NCBI GenBank assembly: GCA_963711595.1
Contig: CAVQER010000001.1
Coordinates: 620,001 to 684,000, forward strand
DNA from: JAUSIF01 sp963711595
GTDB lineage: Bacteria > Pseudomonadota > Alphaproteobacteria > Rhizobiales > Xanthobacteraceae
Length of the DNA: 64,000 nucleotides
Direction of reading: 5' to 3'
Part shown: in pieces, positions 52,304 through 61,563 of the stretch
Layout: the number at the start of each line of letters is the position of its first letter
How positions within the stretch are numbered: position 1 is the first letter of the stretch
Notes under the pieces: model-generated
Databases searched by the model: none
Told to the model about the DNA's origin: nothing
What the model saw: only the letters and a program-made list of their open reading frames with translations
Made by a program: the position numbers and the translations under genes

Positions 52304-54187
52304 GTGAGCGTAACAATTCGTCTCAGGCACATGATCGCTGGCGCGTCCGCCGTCGTGGTCGTGTTGGCCGGAGGCTTGTTGGGCGCTCCGCTTTTTGTGT
52401 CCGAGGAAGCGGCCCGTCTTGCAGCCGTCGCCGCGTTGCGAAATGCGACCGGGGTTGAGCCTCGAATCGATGGGCCCGTCAGTCTCACGCTGCTGCCGCG
52501 ACCGGCGCTCCGGCTCGAATCCATCCGCCTGGACGACGGGAAGCGGCCGGTTTTCACTGCCGCGGCGTTGCAGGCGAACGTCGAGGTGATGCCGTTACTT
52601 TCCGGCGAAGTACGTGTGGGATCGCTCATCCTTGAGCAGCCTCTGCTGACCATCGAGGTCGGGGAAGACGGTGCGATGCTCGTCGGCATGCCGCTACGGC
52701 CCCGGACGGCCAACGATCCGCCGATGCAGCCCGAGATTCGTTTTGTGGACGGGACGGTAGACTTTCGCACGGCAAGCACCGACCGGCTTGAGCCGCTCAC
52801 CGCAGTAGATGCGGCACTCGCCTGGTCGGGATCAGGTCTCACCGCGACAGGTTCGGCCCGGTGGCGCGCGACTCCCGTGTCGGTAAGCCTGTCGATCGCG
52901 GACGCGTCCGCGTTCGGACGGGGAGACCGCACAGGTTCTCGAATTCGGATCGACGCCGAACCGCTTCGTCTCGCTTTTGAAGGCGGGCTCGCGTACCGAA
53001 ATGGAATTCAGGCTGACGGAACCGTAGCCGGAGAGGCGAAGTCGCTGCGTTCTGCGCTTTCGCTAATGTCCATTGCGCCTCTCACGCGTGACGGTCTCGG
53101 CAGCTTCAAGCTGAAAGCTCAAGCGGCGCTGACCGGAAATTCGCTCGCACTCTCAGGCTTGTCGGTCGAACTCGATGGCAATCGTGCCGAGGGCGGGCTG
53201 ACCGCCAAGTACGCCGGCGGGCGCACGCTCATCCAGGCGACGCTGGCAAGCGAGAGTTCGGACCTAACTCCGTACTCGGGCGGCTTCGCCGTCAATGACG
53301 ATGGCGGGCGCGACTGGAGCCGCGAGGCGATCGACCTCACCGCGCTCGAGGGCTTCGATGTCGATGCTCGCTTGTCCTCGGGCCGCGTCGTCGTGCGCAA
53401 GACCGAATTGCGGCGCGTGGCGGCGACGATGTCGCTACGCAGCGGGGCGTTCACGTTGTCGATCGGTGAGGCGCAGTTCCACGGCGGCACGTTGCGGGGC
53501 CATGCGGCGGTCTCTGGCCAGGCCGACGGGACTCCGAAAGTCAAAGTCGAAGCCAACATCTCGGACTTCGACCTTGCGGGCGGCTTTGCGGCGCTTGCCG
53601 GAATTCAGCGAATGGACGGCAAAGGCACGCTGTCGCTGGCGCTGGAAGGCAGTGGCAAGCACATGCAGGCGATCACAAACGGCCTGTCCGGGAAGGTCAC
53701 GCTAGCGGCCAAGGACGGCGCCCTCAACGGGATCAACGTCGAGCAGGCGTTGCGCCGCCTGGAGCGGAAGGCGTTGTCCGGAGCTGCGGATGTGCTGGGC
53801 GGGCGTACCCCGTTCGATCGGCTCTCTGCCCGGATCAACGTGTTGGATGGGAAAGCCACGATCGAAGAAGCACAGATGGACAGTTCGCTCGTAAGGGTGA
53901 AGCTCGCCGGCGCAACGTCGATCGTGCACCGCGACTACGATCTGCGCGGTATTGCGACGCTGGTGCGCACCGGCGGTTCAGGGAAGGCCGCTGAGCCGTT
54001 TGACCTGCCGTTCGTGTTGCTCGGAGCGTGGGATCGTCCGTTCCTGCTCCCCGATCCAACCGCGTTGATACAGCGCTCGGATGCCGCACCGTCGCTCGAT
54101 GCCGTGCGCAACCGCTCGACGGACGAAACGGCGATCCCAAACCGCAACGTTCTGCCGGCGGCGCTGCAGGCGCCGGAACGGCAGTAA
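52304..54187 (+). CDS. AsmA family protein
   Basis: A 627-residue envelope protein of the AsmA/YhjG group, inner-membrane anchored with a long periplasmic beta-structured body, linked to outer-membrane lipid transport. The single N-terminal helix (MIAGASAVVVVLAGGLLGAP) is followed by the family opening VEPRIDGPVSLTLLPRPALR and a C-terminal domain with GKGTLSLALEGSGKHMQAIT and LRGIATLVRTGGSGKAAEPF. The GTG at 52304 adds a basic head; the ATG at 52331 is the alternative. It is divergent from acetoacetyl-CoA synthetase. Confidence 0.85.
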   Translation: MSVTIRLRHMIAGASAVVVVLAGGLLGAPLFVSEEAARLAAVAALRNATGVEPRIDGPVSLTLLPRPALRLESIRLDDGKRPVFTAAALQANVEVMPLLSGEVRVGSLILEQPLLTIEVGEDGAMLVGMPLRPRTANDPPMQPEIRFVDGTVDFRTASTDRLEPLTAVDAALAWSGSGLTATGSARWRATPVSVSLSIADASAFGRGDRTGSRIRIDAEPLRLAFEGGLAYRNGIQADGTVAGEAKSLRSALSLMSIAPLTRDGLGSFKLKAQAALTGNSLALSGLSVELDGNRAEGGLTAKYAGGRTLIQATLASESSDLTPYSGGFAVNDDGGRDWSREAIDLTALEGFDVDARLSSGRVVVRKTELRRVAATMSLRSGAFTLSIGEAQFHGGTLRGHAAVSGQADGTPKVKVEANISDFDLAGGFAALAGIQRMDGKGTLSLALEGSGKHMQAITNGLSGKVTLAAKDGALNGINVEQALRRLERKALSGAADVLGGRTPFDRLSARINVLDGKATIEEAQMDSSLVRVKLAGATSIVHRDYDLRGIATLVRTGGSGKAAEPFDLPFVLLGAWDRPFLLPDPTALIQRSDAAPSLDAVRNRSTDETAIPNRNVLPAALQAPERQ

Positions 54188-54196
54188 GTCATCTTC

Positions 54197-55344
54197 ATGG
54201 CCATCGTGCCTTGTCGCGTCGCCCTCGCCTCGCTGACAATTTGGCTCGTGGCCGCGCCTGCCGCGGCCCAATCGCTAGAAGTGGTCGTTGCGCCTCTCGG
54301 CAGTGCTGCGAAGAACCTGCCGTTGCCCGTGGGCGCAGCACCGAACCTCTCGGTGACCGTGCGAAATCGGGGCAGCCGCCCGGTCGGTCCGATTGCGCTT
54401 ACCGCGAGGGTGGGTGGCCTCACGGCGGTGGCAGCACAAGGCTGGCGCGTGGAATCCGGGAATCTCGTCGGAGAAATCGCACGACTTGGAGCAGGCGATC
54501 GCGTGGAGCGCTCGCTGCGCCTCAAGGTGGAACGTGCGCCGCCGCAGCCAAGCAAGCAGAAACTGACGGTCGAGGCGCGTGTTGCGGACGGCACCAAGGT
54601 TTCCGCCGATGCGGAGCTCAACGTTGCCGACTGCGTTGGCGCATACCGAGAGAAATTAGCGGTCTTGCGCGCGGGAGTTCTGCAGGCCGTCCGTGACACC
54701 GCGGAGAAATTGCGGGGGCTTGACCCCTCGCTGCCCGGCGCCCGCCTTTTTCCCCCACGGGCGCCCGCTCGGGCGACATCGCCAACGCCGAGCGTCTTGC
54801 CGCCACACTCGCCCTGCGTCAGGGCGGGGACCCGCAAATGGCGACGGAATGGTTTCAATTTATCATTCAGCGCTGGACGTCGGAGCTGACTCTCTATTCC
54901 AACCAGTCTGCGGCGCCCGGTCTCTGCGCCAACAACTATTATCAGATTGCCGGATACCGCCAGGGGCTGATGCCGATCACCAATCGAATCGAATCGATCC
55001 GTGTGGCAGCGGATCGTGCGCTCGTCGTTGCGCGCGAGGCCGCAAAGTCGGAAGGCGCCGACGAGACTCTCGCGGCGCTTGCGCAACGTGCGATCAAGAT
55101 CGCGATGCCCGATGGCGGCGGAGATGACGCGGCCCGTCAACCGTTTGAAGCACTTGCGGCGGCCCGGGACTCGTTCCGAAGCAACGCGGCCGATCCGAAT
55201 GCGGCGAGAGCGCTCTCGCTCATCGAGACGGCGGCTTGGCTCGTGCAAGGCGATCAGCGTGGACAAGCGCTCAAGCATTCGATCGAGCAGGTGTTCACGG
55301 CGATCGGCGCGGCGCACAAGGAGAGTTGTGTCTGCGCGTTCTGA
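54197..55344 (+). pseudogene. Exported hypothetical protein, interrupted by one frameshift
   Basis: Two frames, 54197-54889 and 54838-55344, join into one product of about 382 residues if one base is restored in the TTTTTCCCCC run near 54750. The N-terminal half has a signal peptide (MAIVPCRVALASLTIWLVAA) and a CARDB-like beta domain (PNLSVTVRNRGSRPVGPIAL). The C-terminal half is helical with TEWFQFIIQRWTSELTLYSN. It lies 9 bp after asmA, so it is probably co-transcribed with it. Family unknown. The loss is probably a sequence error, since both halves read well. Confidence 0.65.
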
Positions 55345-55347
55345 TGG

Positions 55348-55935
55348 TCAGGGAAGCGGGTCGTCGGCGACCCGCGCGAACAGGATGTGATCCTGCCACT
55401 CGCCCGCGATGCACAAGTACTTTCGGGCATACCCCTCGCGGGTGAATTTCAGCTTCTCCAGCAATCGCACCGAAGCGGCATTGTGCGGCAGACAGGCGGC
55501 CTCGATTCGCTTCAATCGAAGCGCGACGTGGGCGAACGGCATCAGTGCGCCGAGCGCCGCTGTCATATAGCCATGACGGGCGAACGGCTCACCCATCCAA
55601 TAGCCGAGGCTCGCGGCCTGCGCGACGCCGCGGCGCACGTTGTTCAACGTCGCGCCGCCGACAACAGCGCCGTCCGTGGCACGAAAAATGAGAAACGCGT
55701 ATCCGAGATCGGCCTGCTGGTCGCGCGTGTAGCGCTGCAGACGGCGCCGAAACGCGGTGCGGGTGAGATCGTCTTCGGGCCACGTCGGCTCCCACGGCGC
55801 GAGGAAGCTTCGACTTTGCTCGCGAAGGCGCGACCAGCCGCCGTAATCAATCTGGCGCGGCTCGCGCAAAAACACTCCCTTGCCTTCGATCGCTGGCAGG
55901 GAATCCGACCACAGAATTGAACGAAACAAAGCCAT
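55348..55935 (-). CDS. GNAT acetyltransferase, RimJ/RimL-like
   Basis: A 195-residue acetyltransferase of the RimJ type, which acetylates N-termini of ribosomal proteins or related substrates. The fold is visible as QADLGYAFLIFRATDGAVVG, NNVRRGVAQAASLGYWMGEP and ARHGYMTAALGALMPFAH (acetyl-CoA loop), ending NAASVRLLEKLKFTREGYAR. It lies at the 3' end of the leftward thrC-M16 block and just behind the frameshifted gene's stop codon. In other Hyphomicrobiales an acetyltransferase occupies the same place. Confidence 0.85.
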   Translation of the reverse strand: MALFRSILWSDSLPAIEGKGVFLREPRQIDYGGWSRLREQSRSFLAPWEPTWPEDDLTRTAFRRRLQRYTRDQQADLGYAFLIFRATDGAVVGGATLNNVRRGVAQAASLGYWMGEPFARHGYMTAALGALMPFAHVALRLKRIEAACLPHNAASVRLLEKLKFTREGYARKYLCIAGEWQDHILFARVADDPLP

Positions 55936-55949
55936 GGAAGACAGAAAGG

Positions 55950-57221
55950 TTACGCGGCCCGGCGTTCCAAAGTCTCGGCAATTCGTGCCGCCGATTCAAG
56001 CCCGCTTGAAGGCCCGAGACCCGCGAAAGTCGGTCGGCCCGAGGCGATGAGCATACGGCCCGCCGCGCGGACGTCCGCGACCGTCACCGCATCAATTTTT
56101 GCGACCAGTTCATCGAGCGGAATGGGGCGTCCGAAGGCTAGGATCTGACGGGCGATCTGGTCGGCGCGGGCTGAAGAGCTTTCCAGCATGCCCAAGAGGC
56201 CGACTTTCATGAGCGCCTTGGCGCGTGCGATTTCGGCTTCGTTTGCCGTTTCTGCTGCGTCGGAAAGTACATCGATCGAGACTGTCACGAGCTCCTTCGC
56301 GTCACCTGGATCCGTGCCGGCATAGATCGCGAAAATTCCCGCGTCGGAGAAAGGCTGATGATAGGAATAGATCGTGTAGCAGAGGCCGCGCTTCTCGCGC
56401 AGTTCCTGGAAAAGGCGTGAGGACGACCCGCCTCCCAGCACACTCGTGAACACCTGTACCGCGAAGTATTCCGGCCGCAGATAGGAACAGCCCTGCAGGC
56501 CGAGGACGAGGTGGGCTTGTTCGAGTGGACGCGCTCCCAGTTCAAGCCCGCCGGCATAGCGCGCTGGCGGCGGCGATGGTGGGGACGTCGGGGGAATCGA
56601 GCCGAGCCGACGAGAGATCTCGCCCACGATCGCCGCATGATCGACGTCGCCCGCCGCGGACACGATCATGCGCGGTCCGCGATAGTTGCGTGCGAGATAG
56701 GTCCGCAAGCCGTCGGGCGTGAACGAGCGGACCGATTGCGGCGAGCCGAGAATCGGCCTGCCGATCGATTGGTCGGGGAAAGCACGCGCCTGGAACAGGT
56801 CGAACACAAGGTCATCCGGCGTGTCGTTGGCTGCGCCAATCTCCTGAAGGATGACGCCCTGCTCGCGTGCGAGCTCCTCGGGATCGAAAGTGGAATCCGT
56901 CAGGATATCCGTCAGGACGTCGAGCGCGAGAGGAACATCGGCGCCAAGCACACGCGCGTAGTACCCGGTATTCTCGATGCTCGTCGAGGCGTTGAGGTCT
57001 CCGCCCACGGACTCGATTTCCTCGGCGATCTGGCGCGCGGTGCGGCGGCGCGTTCCTTTGAACGCCATGTGTTCGAACAGATGCGCGATGCCGTGTTCGT
57101 GCGCTTGCTCATTACGCGACCCAGCTCCTACCCAGATTCCGAGCGAAGCGGTGCGGAGATGCGGCATGCGGTCGGTGACGACTGTCAGCCCGTTCGACAG
57201 TTTCTCGAGGATCGCGCTCAT
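55950..57221 (-). CDS. M16 family zinc peptidase (processing-protease-like)
   Basis: A 423-residue zinc peptidase of the pitrilysin class. The inverted zinc motif HLFEHMAFKGT is near residue 50, with the second glutamate in the following helix (QIAEEIESVGGDLNAST), and the C-terminal half (GCSYLRPEYFAVQVFTSVLG) matches the mitochondrial-processing-peptidase-like group. Its ATG overlaps the TGA of thrC (ATGA at 57218-57221). It probably functions as a cytoplasmic or periplasmic oligopeptidase; the substrate is not known. Confidence 0.93.
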   Translation of the reverse strand: MSAILEKLSNGLTVVTDRMPHLRTASLGIWVGAGSRNEQAHEHGIAHLFEHMAFKGTRRRTARQIAEEIESVGGDLNASTSIENTGYYARVLGADVPLALDVLTDILTDSTFDPEELAREQGVILQEIGAANDTPDDLVFDLFQARAFPDQSIGRPILGSPQSVRSFTPDGLRTYLARNYRGPRMIVSAAGDVDHAAIVGEISRRLGSIPPTSPPSPPPARYAGGLELGARPLEQAHLVLGLQGCSYLRPEYFAVQVFTSVLGGGSSSRLFQELREKRGLCYTIYSYHQPFSDAGIFAIYAGTDPGDAKELVTVSIDVLSDAAETANEAEIARAKALMKVGLLGMLESSSARADQIARQILAFGRPIPLDELVAKIDAVTVADVRAAGRMLIASGRPTFAGLGPSSGLESAARIAETLERRAA

Positions 57222-58630
57222 GCCTCGGCTCCAGCCGCGGCGCGGCTCCGCTCCTCTACGAAACGCGCCACTGCTTCAGCGCTTGCAGGCAGCTTCGTCA
57301 TTCGCTCACGCCGCGAACCGAGGTCAGCGAGGCGATCAGGCAGCCGCGGATGCTGCCCGATGGCGGCCTCGACGGCCTCAGGAAACTTGGCGGGGTGAGC
57401 GGTGGCGAGTGCGACGATGGGCGATTTTCCCTCGCCCTCGAATTTGCGCGCGACCGAAACGCCAACGGCGCTGTGCGGATCCAGCACATATCCGCTCGCC
57501 GCATGGACACGGCGGATGGTCGCCGAAGTCTCCGCCTCATCGGCGCGGCCCGCGGAAAATACCCGGCGGATCGCGTCGAGCGCTTCGCTGGAAATCGTGA
57601 AGCGCTTATCTTTCGCGAGCGCTGCCATCAAGCCGCGAAGCGCAACGGAATTGTGCTCGTATGCCTCGAACAGGAGGCGTTCGAAGTTCGACGAGACCTG
57701 GATATCCATCGCAGGCGACGTGGTGGCGACCACCGCGTGCGGCTCGTAGACGCCGGACGCGAGGGTGCGGGCCAGGCTGTCGTTGACGTTCGTGGCGATG
57801 ATCAGCCGCTCGATCGGCAGTCCCATTCGAGCGGCCGCGTAACCCGCGAAAATATCGCCGAAATTTCCCGTCGGGACGGCAAAGCGGATGGCGCGCTCGG
57901 GCGCCCCGAGCGCCGCCGCGGCGGTGAAGTAGTAGACCGATTGGGTGACGATGCGTGCCCAGTTGATCGAATTCACACCGGTCATCTTCACGCGATCGCG
58001 GAAGGCGTGATCGTTGAACAATGCTTTCACGACCGCCTGACAATCATCGAAGGTCCCGTCGACAGCAACCGCGTGCACGTTTGCTTCCGTCGCGGTCGTC
58101 ATCATGCGGCGCTGCACATCGGAAACGCGCCCGGCCGGGAACAGGATGACCATGTCGACGCGGTCTCGGCCACGAAAGGCTTCGACGGCGGCGCCGCCGG
58201 TGTCACCGGAGGTCGCGCCGACGATCGTGACGCGCTCGTCGCGCTCGGCGAGCACGTGGTCCATGAACCGGGCGAGCAGTTGCATGGCGATGTCCTTGAA
58301 CGCGAGCGTCGGCCCGTGGAACAACTCGAGGAGATGCCCGCCCGGCGGCAGTTCGATGAGCGGAGCGACGTCGGGATGACCGAAGTCGCCATATGCCTCG
58401 GCGATCAGGCGCGCGAGATCGGCGTCCGAGATCGAGCCAGCCACGAACGGTCTAATCACCTCGAGCGCGACGTCTCGATACGGGCGCCCCTTGAAGCGCG
58501 CGATGACGCTGCGTTCAAGCACGGGCCAGCGCTCGGGCATGTAGAGCCCACCGTCGCGCGCGAGGCCGGCAAGCAGCGCGTCGGCGAAGGAAATGGCGGG
58601 CGACTCTCCGCGGGTGGAGACGTAGAGCAT
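57218..58630 (-). CDS. thrC: Threonine synthase
   Basis: A 470-residue PLP enzyme converting O-phosphohomoserine to threonine. The PLP lysine is seen in GPTLAFKDIAMQLLAR, the phosphate-binding ATSGDTGGAAVEAF follows, and FAVPTGNFGDIFAGYAARM matches the family. The start MLYVSTRGESPAISFADALL is typical. It is followed by the M16 peptidase through an ATGA overlap. A SURF1 gene precedes it, the arrangement usual in Hyphomicrobiales. Confidence 0.96.
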   Translation of the reverse strand: MLYVSTRGESPAISFADALLAGLARDGGLYMPERWPVLERSVIARFKGRPYRDVALEVIRPFVAGSISDADLARLIAEAYGDFGHPDVAPLIELPPGGHLLELFHGPTLAFKDIAMQLLARFMDHVLAERDERVTIVGATSGDTGGAAVEAFRGRDRVDMVILFPAGRVSDVQRRMMTTATEANVHAVAVDGTFDDCQAVVKALFNDHAFRDRVKMTGVNSINWARIVTQSVYYFTAAAALGAPERAIRFAVPTGNFGDIFAGYAAARMGLPIERLIIATNVNDSLARTLASGVYEPHAVVATTSPAMDIQVSSNFERLLFEAYEHNSVALRGLMAALAKDKRFTISSEALDAIRRVFSAGRADEAETSATIRRVHAASGYVLDPHSAVGVSVARKFEGEGKSPIVALATAHPAKFPEAVEAAIGQHPRLPDRLADLGSRRERMTKLPASAEAVARFVEERSRAAAGAEA

Positions 58631-58685
58631 CGCAATCCTCGGGCTTCTGGCAACCTACGGAGCACGTCGCAACTAGGCAAGACAG

Positions 58686-59429
58686 TCAGTTGCGGCCTTG
58701 TAAACGCTGCCAAGCAAAGGCGGCGAACACGCCCGCAAGCGCGAGCGCCAGTCCGAACCAGGTGACCGCGTACTGGAGGTGATCATTCCGGAAATTGATC
58801 CGCGTCCGTCCGCCTTCGGGCAGGCCCCCCGGATTCGGCGTCGCATCGGCATCAATCGTGAAGGGCGCGACGCGTTCAAGCTTCAGTGCGCGTGCGATCT
58901 CACCGGGATCGCGGCGGTACCAGGCGTTGCGTGCCGGATCGTTCTCCGGCGAGAACAGCGTCGCCTGCTCGGGCATGCGTAGAAGGCCGGTGACGCTCGT
59001 TTGGCCGGCCACCTGCCCCGCGGATCGCGTGTCCGGAAGCCTGCGATCGAGTGGAACGAAGCCTCGATTGACGACCACCGCGGCGCCCGAATTCAATTCG
59101 AGCGGGGTCATCACCCAGTAGCCGGGCCCGGCCAAGCGTCCCTTCTGTTCCGAAACCACCGTGTAGACCTGCACCTCCCGGTCATGCCGGAAGGCGCCGC
59201 GCGCGGTGACACGACGATACTCGTCGCGTTCTGCGCTCACATTCTTCCAGTCGCCTTCCGATGGAATCGCCACGGCCGGCGCGTTCGTGCGCGCTTCGAT
59301 CCGCGCGATGAGTTCCTCCTTCCAGACCCGGCGCTCGAGTTGCCAGAACCCGAGGCCGAGCAGGACCACGATTCCGAGCGTGGAAAAAATCCCGGCCAGG
59401 AGCACGCTTCGGAAGACGCCCGTGCTCAC
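58686..59429 (-). CDS. SURF1 family cytochrome oxidase biogenesis protein
   Basis: A 247-residue inner-membrane protein with one helix near the N-terminus (SVLLAGIFSTLGIVVLLGLG) and one near the C-terminus (YAVTWFGLALALAGVFAAFA), as in SURF1, which helps insert haem a into oxidase subunit I. The central part shows RRVTARGAFRHDREVQVY, GPGYWVMTPLEL and VNRGFVPLDRR. It starts with GTG at 59429, overlapping the DUF983 stop (GTGA). The in-frame upstream part is the shadow of the DUF983 gene. Confidence 0.92.
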   Translation of the reverse strand: MSTGVFRSVLLAGIFSTLGIVVLLGLGFWQLERRVWKEELIARIEARTNAPAVAIPSEGDWKNVSAERDEYRRVTARGAFRHDREVQVYTVVSEQKGRLAGPGYWVMTPLELNSGAAVVVNRGFVPLDRRLPDTRSAGQVAGQTSVTGLLRMPEQATLFSPENDPARNAWYRRDPGEIARALKLERVAPFTIDADATPNPGGLPEGGRTRINFRNDHLQYAVTWFGLALALAGVFAAFAWQRLQGRN

Positions 59430-59806
59430 GACGCGTCCCTGTCCGCTCGTCCCTCTTCCGCCTTGTGGTGGAATTGCAGAGCGACCAGCAATCCCTTGAG
59501 TGGACGCAGGAGCCCTAGCGTCAGGATGAGAAGCAGCGGCAACCACAGAATCGCATGCAGCCAGTAAGGCGGCCGCCAGGTCGCTTCGACGACGAGCGCC
59601 GAACCCACGACGATGAACCCCGCGATCAGAATCACGAACACCGCCGGGCCGTCGCCTGCATCCGCAAAAGAGAAATCGAGATTGCAGCGCTCGCAACGCG
59701 GGGCGAGCGTGAGATAGCCCGCGAACAATCTACCCTCACCGCAACGAGGGCAGCGGCAGCGCAATCCCGCGGCGTAGGGGGACACCGAAGGGAGGGGCGA
59801 ACTCAT
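59426..59806 (-). CDS. DUF983 family protein
   Basis: A 126-residue protein found in many aa3-oxidase operons of alphaproteobacteria. It has a zinc-ribbon-like cysteine pair (CRCPRCGEGRLFAGYL) then CERCNLDFSF and two hydrophobic helices (VFVILIAGFIVVGSALVV and LHAILWLPLLLILTLGLL). Its exact function in oxidase assembly is not established. It sits between ctaE and SURF1, and its TGA overlaps the SURF1 GTG. Confidence 0.88.
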   Translation of the reverse strand: MSSPLPSVSPYAAGLRCRCPRCGEGRLFAGYLTLAPRCERCNLDFSFADAGDGPAVFVILIAGFIVVGSALVVEATWRPPYWLHAILWLPLLLILTLGLLRPLKGLLVALQFHHKAEEGRADRDAS

Positions 59807-59822
59807 GCCCTTCCCTTTCGGC

Positions 59823-60680
59823 TCAATGGCCGGGAGCCGGTGTGCCTGCGCCCCACACGTAAATGAAGACGAACAGGAACAGCCAGACCACGTCGACGAA
59901 GTGCCAGTACCAGGCCGCCGCCTCGAATCCGAAATGATGGTCGGGTTTGAAATGCCCGAGGTACGCGCGGACCAGGCAAACCGTCAGGAAGATCGTGCCG
60001 ATGATGACGTGCGCGCCGTGGAAGCCGGTCGCCATGAAGAAGGTCGAACCGTAGATGTGGCCGCCATAGGTGAATGCCGCGTGCGTGTACTCGTAGGCCT
60101 GCACGCAAGTGAACGCGACTCCGAGAATGACCGTGAGCCAGAGGCCCTGGATCACCCCTTTGCGGTCGTTCTCCAGCAGCGCGTGGTGCGCCCACGTCAC
60201 GGTGGTGCCGGAGGTGAGCAGGATCAGCGTGTTCAGCAGCGGCAAATGCCAGGGATCAAAAGTACTTTTGAAGCGACCGTCTTCGGTCGGCACGGGCGGC
60301 CAGTGGCCGCCCAACAGTTGATCGCGCATGTACTGCTGCTCGTCGCCGGCGAGCAGTGCCGCGTCAAAGTACGCCCAGAACCAGGCAACGAAAAACATCA
60401 CCTCCGATGCGATGAACAGGATCATCCCGTAGCGGAGATGAAGCTGAACCACCTTGGTGTGATGACCCTGATGCTCGGCTTCGTTGATCACGTCGCGCCA
60501 CCAGGCGATCATCACGTAGACGATGCCGATGACCCCGGCGATTGCAATCAGCGAAGTGCCGCCACGGATCCAGTAAACGCCGCCGGCGGTGATCGCGAGC
60601 GCGGAGATCGCGCCGATAATTGGCCAGGGGCTCGGGTCGACGAGGTGGTAGTCGTGATGCTTGGCGTGGGCCTCGGCCAT
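59823..60680 (-). CDS. ctaE: Cytochrome c oxidase subunit III (CtaE)
   Basis: A 285-residue seven-helix subunit of the aa3 oxidase, stabilising the core and proton uptake. The start MAEAHAKHHDYHLVDPSPWP at 60680 matches the family; an in-frame upstream start was not used. Characteristic stretches are LRYGMILFIASEVMFFVAWF with the conserved glutamate, HPLLNTLILLTSGTTVTWAH type sequence and the C-terminal YWHFVDVVWLFLFVFIYVWG. It follows ctaG by about 90 bp. Confidence 0.97.
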   Translation of the reverse strand: MAEAHAKHHDYHLVDPSPWPIIGAISALAITAGGVYWIRGGTSLIAIAGVIGIVYVMIAWWRDVINEAEHQGHHTKVVQLHLRYGMILFIASEVMFFVAWFWAYFDAALLAGDEQQYMRDQLLGGHWPPVPTEDGRFKSTFDPWHLPLLNTLILLTSGTTVTWAHHALLENDRKGVIQGLWLTVILGVAFTCVQAYEYTHAAFTYGGHIYGSTFFMATGFHGAHVIIGTIFLTVCLVRAYLGHFKPDHHFGFEAAAWYWHFVDVVWLFLFVFIYVWGAGTPAPGH

Positions 60681-60768
60681 TCTCGCTCTCCGTCGCTCCC
60701 TTAGCGTCTTAATCCAATGAGCATGGCCGATAGCGTGCCGCAAGGGCGCGCTGCGGCCGCGCGGCGCG

Positions 60769-61390
60769 TCACATCGGCGCCCGGGAAGTGCCGCGCGCCG
60801 CTACCGGCTCGGGCTGCTTTCTCACGGGGAAGAAGGTGTAGGACAAAGTGATGCTTTGCAGGCCCTTCAGATCGGGGTCCTTGACGATCTCGGGGTCCAC
60901 GAAGAAAGCGACGGGCATGTCCATGACTTCACCCGCGGCGAGCCGCTGGTCGGTGAAGCAGAAGCACTGGAGCTTGTTGAAATAGGCGCCGGCCTGTGGC
61001 GGGCTGACATTGTAGGTCGCCGTGCCGACGCTCGAATCGGAGCCGGCATTGCGCGCGATGTAGTGGATGAGCTTGGTCTCGCCGATCGCCACCTCGACGA
61101 CGCGTATCTCCGGCGCGAAGTCCCAGGACAGTCCACCGGCGACATTGGAATCGAAGCGGATCTGAATGCGGCGATCGAGCGGTGCGGCGGGCGCCGAGGT
61201 CGCAACGAGCGGCGTTCCGCCAAATCCGGTCGTCCGGCAAAACCAGTCATAGAGCGGCACCGACGCGTAGGCGACGCCGACCATGGCGGCGACGAAGGTG
61301 CCAAGCGCAAGCGCAACTCGCGCATGGCGGCGCGCGAGCTGCGGCGCCTTCTGCGCGGGCTGCTGCCTTCTGGCGCTCTTGCGCGTTCAT
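60769..61390 (-). CDS. ctaG: Cytochrome c oxidase assembly protein CtaG (Cox11), frameshifted near its 5' end
   Basis: The copper chaperone that delivers CuB to oxidase subunit I. The body (from 61284) has the copper motif KLQCFCFTDQRL and the closing LQSITLSYTFFPVRKQPEP. An ATG at 61390 behind a GAGG site starts another frame (MNAQERQKAAARAEG). Removing one base in the GC-rich stretch near 61327 joins it to RRHARVALALGTFVAAMVGV, restoring the membrane anchor and giving 206 residues, the usual length. The only ATG in the body frame, at 61284, would remove the anchor. It lies between coxF and ctaE. Confidence 0.85.
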
Positions 61391-61397
61391 GCGTTCC

Positions 61398-61559
61398 TCA
61401 AATCGGCCGGTTCAGGATGCCCGGGCCGAGTTTCACGACGGTGACCGCGTAGAACAACACGGCGAGCGCTGCGAGCACGAGGCCGAGCGCAATCGATCGA
61501 TTGCGCCGGCGGCGGCGCTGTTCCTCGGTCAAAACGATGCCGTCTCGTTCATCGCGCAC
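61398..61559 (-). CDS. CoxF family small oxidase-operon protein
   Basis: A 53-residue single-helix protein: a charged head (MRDERDGIVLTEEQRRRRRN) and one membrane segment (SIALGLVLAALAVLFYAVTV) ending KLGPGILNRPI. This pattern is the small CoxF-like protein found between ctaB and ctaG in alphaproteobacteria. The start is GTG at 61559, four bases after the ctaB stop. Its TGA lies within the ribosome-binding region of ctaG. Role unproven. Confidence 0.82.
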   Translation of the reverse strand: MRDERDGIVLTEEQRRRRRNRSIALGLVLAALAVLFYAVTVVKLGPGILNRPI

Positions 61560-61563
61560 GAAA

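Noticed and set aside
53935..55317. 460-residue minus-strand frame opposite asmA and the secreted protein
   Set aside because: It is antisense to recognisable AsmA C-terminal sequence; serine/arginine-rich without motifs.
57350..58765. 471-residue + frame opposite thrC
   Set aside because: It is antisense to threonine synthase and lacks any family signature.
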